From NCBI GenBank assembly GCA_032718565.1, contig JAVGVS010000024.1, positions 3,410,213 to 3,474,212 of the forward strand: 64,000 nucleotides of DNA, read 5' to 3'. Under the pieces are notes generated by a model. It was given only the letters and a program-made list of their open reading frames with translations, was not told the DNA's origin and ran no database searches. Below are positions 59,825 to 64,000 of the stretch, piece by piece. This DNA is from Distichodus sexfasciatus (lineage: Eukaryota; Chordata; Actinopteri; Characiformes; Distichodontidae). A program made the translations under genes and the position numbers. Positions within the stretch are counted from its first letter, which is position 1. Each line of letters starts with the position of its first letter.

Positions 59825-60095
59825 AGGCCGCCATTTCAACCCGGGCTCATGTGGGAGGGGACTGGAAACAGAGGCAGGCTCAACCCTGGGAAGGCGTAAC
59901 CCGGCCTTGAGGCTACACTCACAGTCATACTCTCAGGGGCCAATGTAGGGTTTGTAATGGCTACAGTGAGGCTTTTGAACTGTGGGGAGGCTTGGGAGCC
60001 TGGTGGGAAGCCCACAGGCAGCACCCAGCACTTGGATGCCTGCAGGCTGACAGTTGCTTCATGCCCACAGTGTGGCATATCACCACCTAACATGT
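59825..60095 (+). repeat. Degenerate fish interspersed repeat
   Basis: The order of blocks (cccgggctcatgtgggaggg, ggccaatgtagggtttgtaa, aactgtggggaggcttggga, gcctggtgggaagcccacag) parallels 3313-3605, but identity is low. The 85-codon minus-strand frame here is therefore unlikely to be a gene. Confidence 0.45.
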
Positions 60096-60847
60096 GTGTT
60101 TAGGTGAGGCCAAAAATATTCTGTGGCACACTAATTATCCCCAGCAACTCTACCACTTACTAATCACTTCAAACTAATCCCAAACAAGTTCACTGCTGGC
60201 ATTTGTTATGGCAACTTCAACACTCTGATCACTCCAAGCTATGACAAAACATAGAATGTTACAGACTTGACTTTATGTTAGGGTCTGTGTATGTGCAATC
60301 ATATTTTAACTAGATTTAAGAAGAGAACAATAGCTTTCCTTTATTTTGAACATTTTGGACCCTCCAAGTCTCATCAACACAAAACCTTGTCATGGATTTT
60401 TTGGCTGATGGTCGAGACATGGTCATCTTTCTCTCTCATTCTCTACATTTTTGTCGATTATTGCTCTCTGCTAAACAGAGGAAAGAACCCAGCTCGGTGT
60501 TGCGACAGAGGCGTGAAGAATAACCATCCCTTTCAAGCTCACATTAATTGAAACTATAGATTCTAAAGACCACACACGTCCTGTGGGGATTTGGGATTTA
60601 TGCACCACAGCTACAGAGATGATCCTTCAGCCATCAAATCAGCTCACATTATTCCATTTGCTGGAATTATATCAAAGTGGCAAATTCAAAGAGATGATGC
60701 AAATATTCTTATAGGGAATACAGATTCATTGCATTTTAAATAGTATGATAAATCCTTTCTGTTCATCCTATTGATTCTGCCTCCACTTTCTTAAGTCTGA
60801 CATAAAAAAATGGTGAACAGCCGAATGTCAGAAATGTGGCCACTTCC
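60096..60847. other. No recognisable gene (0.75 kb)
   Basis: An 86-codon plus-strand frame (60291-60551) has no recognisable domain. No repeats shared with the rest of the window were seen. Confidence 0.4.
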
Positions 60848-61345
60848 TTGGCGTTTAGATTTCTCTCCTACTTCTACATCACAGTAGGGGACATTTGAAT
60901 AACTCCACCCTCCTATCTGAGAAGCTCCACTTCACAGGTAGAACTGCTAGCGCTTCCTGATCCGCCATGTTTTCTCTCCAGCTAATTACAAGAATCACCG
61001 TGTAGAAAGAAGTCTAGCGTGGTGTTGTGTGTTGAACATATACTGGCTGTATGGATGGTGTGTTAGCAGCTGCCATGATAATTATTTTCACGTGAGGTAA
61101 ACTCGCCCGTGCCATCTACACTACACCCAGCGGTTGGGCAGCCAGCAGCTGACTCATTTGCATTAAAGGAATACTAATGAGAAACAGCCCTGTCTGAAAG
61201 GGACTGAAATGAGGAGTAAAAAGCAGGTGAAAATGCCTAATCTGAGAGGTGTTTACAACAAACTACTGCAGAGACATGTTTAGTGGAGCTCGTAGACCTG
61301 GTTCAACTGGGTGATAAAATGTATAATATGGGAGCTTTAACCCTA
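60848..61345. repeat. Repeat family C, copy 2
   Basis: Parallels 48493-48935: gcgtttagatttctctccta, aggtagaactgctagcgctt, aggaatactaatgagaaaca and gtataatatgggagcttta. Slightly longer than copy 1 because of small insertions. Confidence 0.65.
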
Positions 61346-61939
61346 ATCTCTCAAGTTATCTAAGTGGAGAGTGATGCACCATCAAATGTACAACATCCTA
61401 AATAACAGTGAAGATGCAGAAAAGATAAATAATACTCTTCGTAACACATTCCCTCATTCATTTTCACTATGCGAACGGTAACGTATTTAATTAATTTCTC
61501 TTCACATAATTAGTCTGCAGCAGAGAGAGGAAAGGCTAACATTTTGACCCCTGCATGATGGATTCTAACGGTAATAATTATATCATTAAATGAATAACTT
61601 ACAGCATTCCTCATGGATATGAACCTCTGAAGACACTGCATGTAAATTAATATGATCATAAATGTGTTATTACAACAATATAAATGAGTACCTAAGGGAC
61701 TAACAACTCCTCATCATTATCATTTAATTTATTTTTCTAACCTGCCGGGTTTCATGCCTGTATTCTTGTTGTCTGTGCACGTCTGACTTTTCTTCAACAG
61801 GGCTCATTGAGGTGTGTAACTTAGCGGCACTTACTCGAAAAGCAATTGCTGACTTAAGTCTAGTTTTATAGGTTTGAAAGACAAATGTGAACTACAAAGC
61901 ACTGCAATACCTCACTCTGGATAAGACTGTTCGCTAAAT
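61346..61939. other. No recognisable gene; SINE tail fragment
   Basis: Bases 61912-61945 (ctcactctggataagactgt, tcgctaaatgttgcaaac) are the degraded tail of the SINE type at 29609-29745. The rest is AT-rich and unassigned. Confidence 0.4.
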
Positions 61940-62165
61940 GTTGCAAACTTAAGAGGCCTGTGTCCACCAAGCATGGTTATTGCGCTGGCAGCGCCTATTT
62001 TTAATACAAATCCTATGAGCTTCAGCGTTCACTTCAAGACGAAATCTGTTCAACTTTTAGAACAGCGCTGCGCGCGTCAATGTCACTTCTCTCATTTTAA
62101 CCAATCAAAAACGAGGAAGGGATGGGACACATAAATCTGTGGTACTCTCCCAGCTGTTTTCTCGC
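61940..62165. repeat. Repeat family D, copy 2
   Basis: Parallels 37495-37690: gtgtccaccaagcatggtta, gcgctggcagcgcctatttt, taatacaaatcctatgagct and cgaggaagggatgggacaca. Confidence 0.6.
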
Positions 62166-62499
62166 TTTTGCCAAGCTGTGATTTCTCACCCATGTAAAGA
62201 TAATCTCTTTTATGTCGGCTAAACTACCGATCTCAAAGGAACATGTTACAATGTTTACGTGAAATAGGATGATGATGATGATGATGATGCTTCTCGTAAC
62301 TTAGCAACAATGAGCGCTGAGAGAAGTGCTGAGTAAGCACTCTGGAAGTGACTGCTCTCAGCGCAAAAAGCGCATATTAAAGTAATTACTATAAAGTAAT
62401 CTACTAAATTCAGCACGAGTTTCACAGCACAGTTGCGAGTTTTCTGGAGATTGTTCTAAGCGTTAATGTAATCTAAAACGACTAGTCTTATTGGAAGCC

Positions 62500-63180
62500 T
62501 TCAATAACATTTAGGTTGGCATGGCATTCTCAAGCGACTGCAGTGGCCCTCTCTTTTTGTTTCTCTCTCTTTCTCTCGCTCTAACGGGGAACTAGAAGTG
62601 GCGAGAGCCTGCTGTGGGATTGTGGGTGAAGTGCCCCGGCAGTGCCAGGCGCCCCTCAGCCGAGGGTCCCTGTGCCGCACAATGACTCTTTGACATCGGC
62701 GGCCACCGGCTCCTTCCACTCCCCACCATTCAACAGCTGCTCCCACGAGGGGCCGTCCCCGCTTTCTCCTCCTCCTCCAAACCTCACCACTCGCCCCGCT
62801 CACCAAGCTGGGACTCTGCCAAAATCTGGCAGAGCTGCAGGCATCGTCTCTGCCCCTCACTTCCGCCAGCACTTGCACTCGCCTGACAGGGCGGTGCTCC
62901 ACCTAAACAAGGCCTCGGGCACCCTTCCTGAGAGACTCAGTGCGAGAAAAGAAGCAGGAGCGCGGAAAAGGAAGGATCGCGGAACGCGAAAGCAGCCCCG
63001 GGGCGTCCCTGCACCAGGTCAGCCTTTGAAAAGCGGGCGTGGGGCTTGGAGGAAACCGAAGCCCTTCCCAAACAAAAGATGCTGAAATGGGGAATCTCGA
63101 TTTCCTGTGACCACTCCCTCCTCTCTCTATATAAAGATACAGCTCCCATCGTAGGCAAGAAGACGTTATCTGTGAAATAA
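62500..63180. promoter_or_regulatory. GC-rich, CpG-containing region (possible promoter or first exon)
   Basis: GC content rises sharply between about 62580 and 63080 compared with the AT-rich flanks, with many CpG sites. Frames of 133 codons (minus) and 147 codons (plus, 62642-63085) exist because GC-rich DNA has few stops. Their products are proline-, arginine- and alanine-rich with no domain I know. A TATA-like tatataaag sits at about 63128 on the plus strand. The region lies upstream of the minus-strand fndc3 gene, so it might hold its promoter or noncoding first exon. Confidence 0.35.
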
Positions 63181-64000
63181 CATTTCTTAGGTTTCCACCT
63201 GTAACTGTAGGTTGCAAGGCGCTGAACTAAATTTGCAGTGTTTTTTGTGTAAATTTCTAAGCAGATGAATGTTCAGTATTTACAGGACCAAAAAGAGATG
63301 CAGCCACGTAGAAACTTAAATTAAAATGATGATTAATGAACAATTATTTCACATTAGTTTGTTGTAGTTGTTGTTTGATGGCGCGTGATTTGATGTGCAT
63401 TTTCTTTTAACATTTGTGAAGTTAATATTGGTTTTGATACACTGTTGACTAACTGACAGCCTCAACACAACGAATGCACAATATATTGTTTCAGCAGCGT
63501 TACTATGATGCATGCATGTGCAACAGCCACATCACAAGATGTGCAGTCAAGTTTGACGTAAAAGGAAAACTCACTCAGTTCTCATTTTCCATGACTAATC
63601 TATATACAAGTCTGTTCAACGTAACCTCATAACTTAACATTAGATCACTTACTTTATCCTGAACAAATTTATAATGAACACAATGTGTCATGGTGAGTCA
63701 AAAACTACCCTCAAAAAACAGTTCTGAAAAGTTGCAGTGCTCACCTGCTTTAAAGCTAAAGAAAGGGTGGTTTACTTTCAAAAAAGGGTTACCTCTAACC
63801 CTAACCCTAGAAATCAGAATTAATTCCCTTTGCGTTCACTGTTATAAAAGATGTGTTAAAATGGACACAAACTGTATCAAATTCTTACACATTAATAGAT
63901 GAGTTTTGGGACGTTTCTTATGTTAATTTTAACACATTCACTGTGTTAACACTTTTGACACCGAAATTGTCAAGAAAGGTAACACAAAAACGTGTAAACG
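63181..64000. other. No recognisable gene (0.8 kb)
   Basis: AT-rich with short frames only. A short telomere-like string, ctaaccctaaccctag, occurs at about 63796-63811. Confidence 0.45.

Noticed and set aside
62642..63085. 147-codon plus-strand frame as a protein gene
   Set aside because: GC-rich DNA gives long frames on both strands here. The peptide is low-complexity and has no domain or splice support.
63796..63811. Telomere repeat
   Set aside because: Only two and a half units of ccctaa; too short to be more than chance or a trace.
1..64000. CRISPR array, bacterial operon, phage or viral genes
   Set aside because: No regularly spaced direct repeats, no clustered intronless genes, and no capsid, integrase or retroviral-type reading frames were seen.

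Overview
The window looks like vertebrate nuclear DNA, most likely from a teleost fish. It has two multi-exon genes with GT-AG introns and family-specific protein matches, set in AT-rich DNA full of fish-type repeats: Tc1-like transposons, hAT-type MITEs with 8-bp target duplications, tRNA-derived SINEs, LINE 3' tails and CA/TG microsatellites. I see no bacterial features and cannot name the species. Exon boundaries were read by eye from splice signals and reading phase.

Layout. 1-23.5 kb: no recognisable host gene; an almost complete Tc1-like transposon (3682-5232), many short repeats, and an odd inverted duplication of exon-like DNA (12981-13513). 23.6-27.6 kb, minus strand: a complete nine-exon Rag GTPase gene (rraga/rragb type, 315 codons plus stop, no frame break), with a CpG-richer upstream region to about 28.8 kb. 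28.9-37 kb: intergenic, with a SINE split by a LINE tail, three hAT-type MITEs and a TTA microsatellite. 37.05-52.8 kb, with a possible further 5' exon near 59.5 kb, minus strand: an FNDC3-family gene (fndc3a-like) with a proline-rich N-terminus, about nine fibronectin type III repeats and a C-terminal membrane anchor. 59.6-64 kb: repeats and a GC-rich stretch (62.5-63.2 kb) that could be a promoter or first exon.

The 16 downstream FNDC3 exons (48166 down to 37050) join in perfect phase into 797 codons plus stop, whereas exons at 49.2-52.8 kb carry several single-base frame breaks. This is either local sequence error or decay confined to the 5' half. The two genes have no known joint function: Rag GTPases signal amino-acid sufficiency to mTORC1 at the lysosome, and FNDC3 proteins are membrane-anchored FN3 proteins. 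They only share orientation. I found no clear evidence of a new biological system; the best leads are the inverted exon-like duplication, the clustered frame breaks, and several nested or precisely bounded MITEs.
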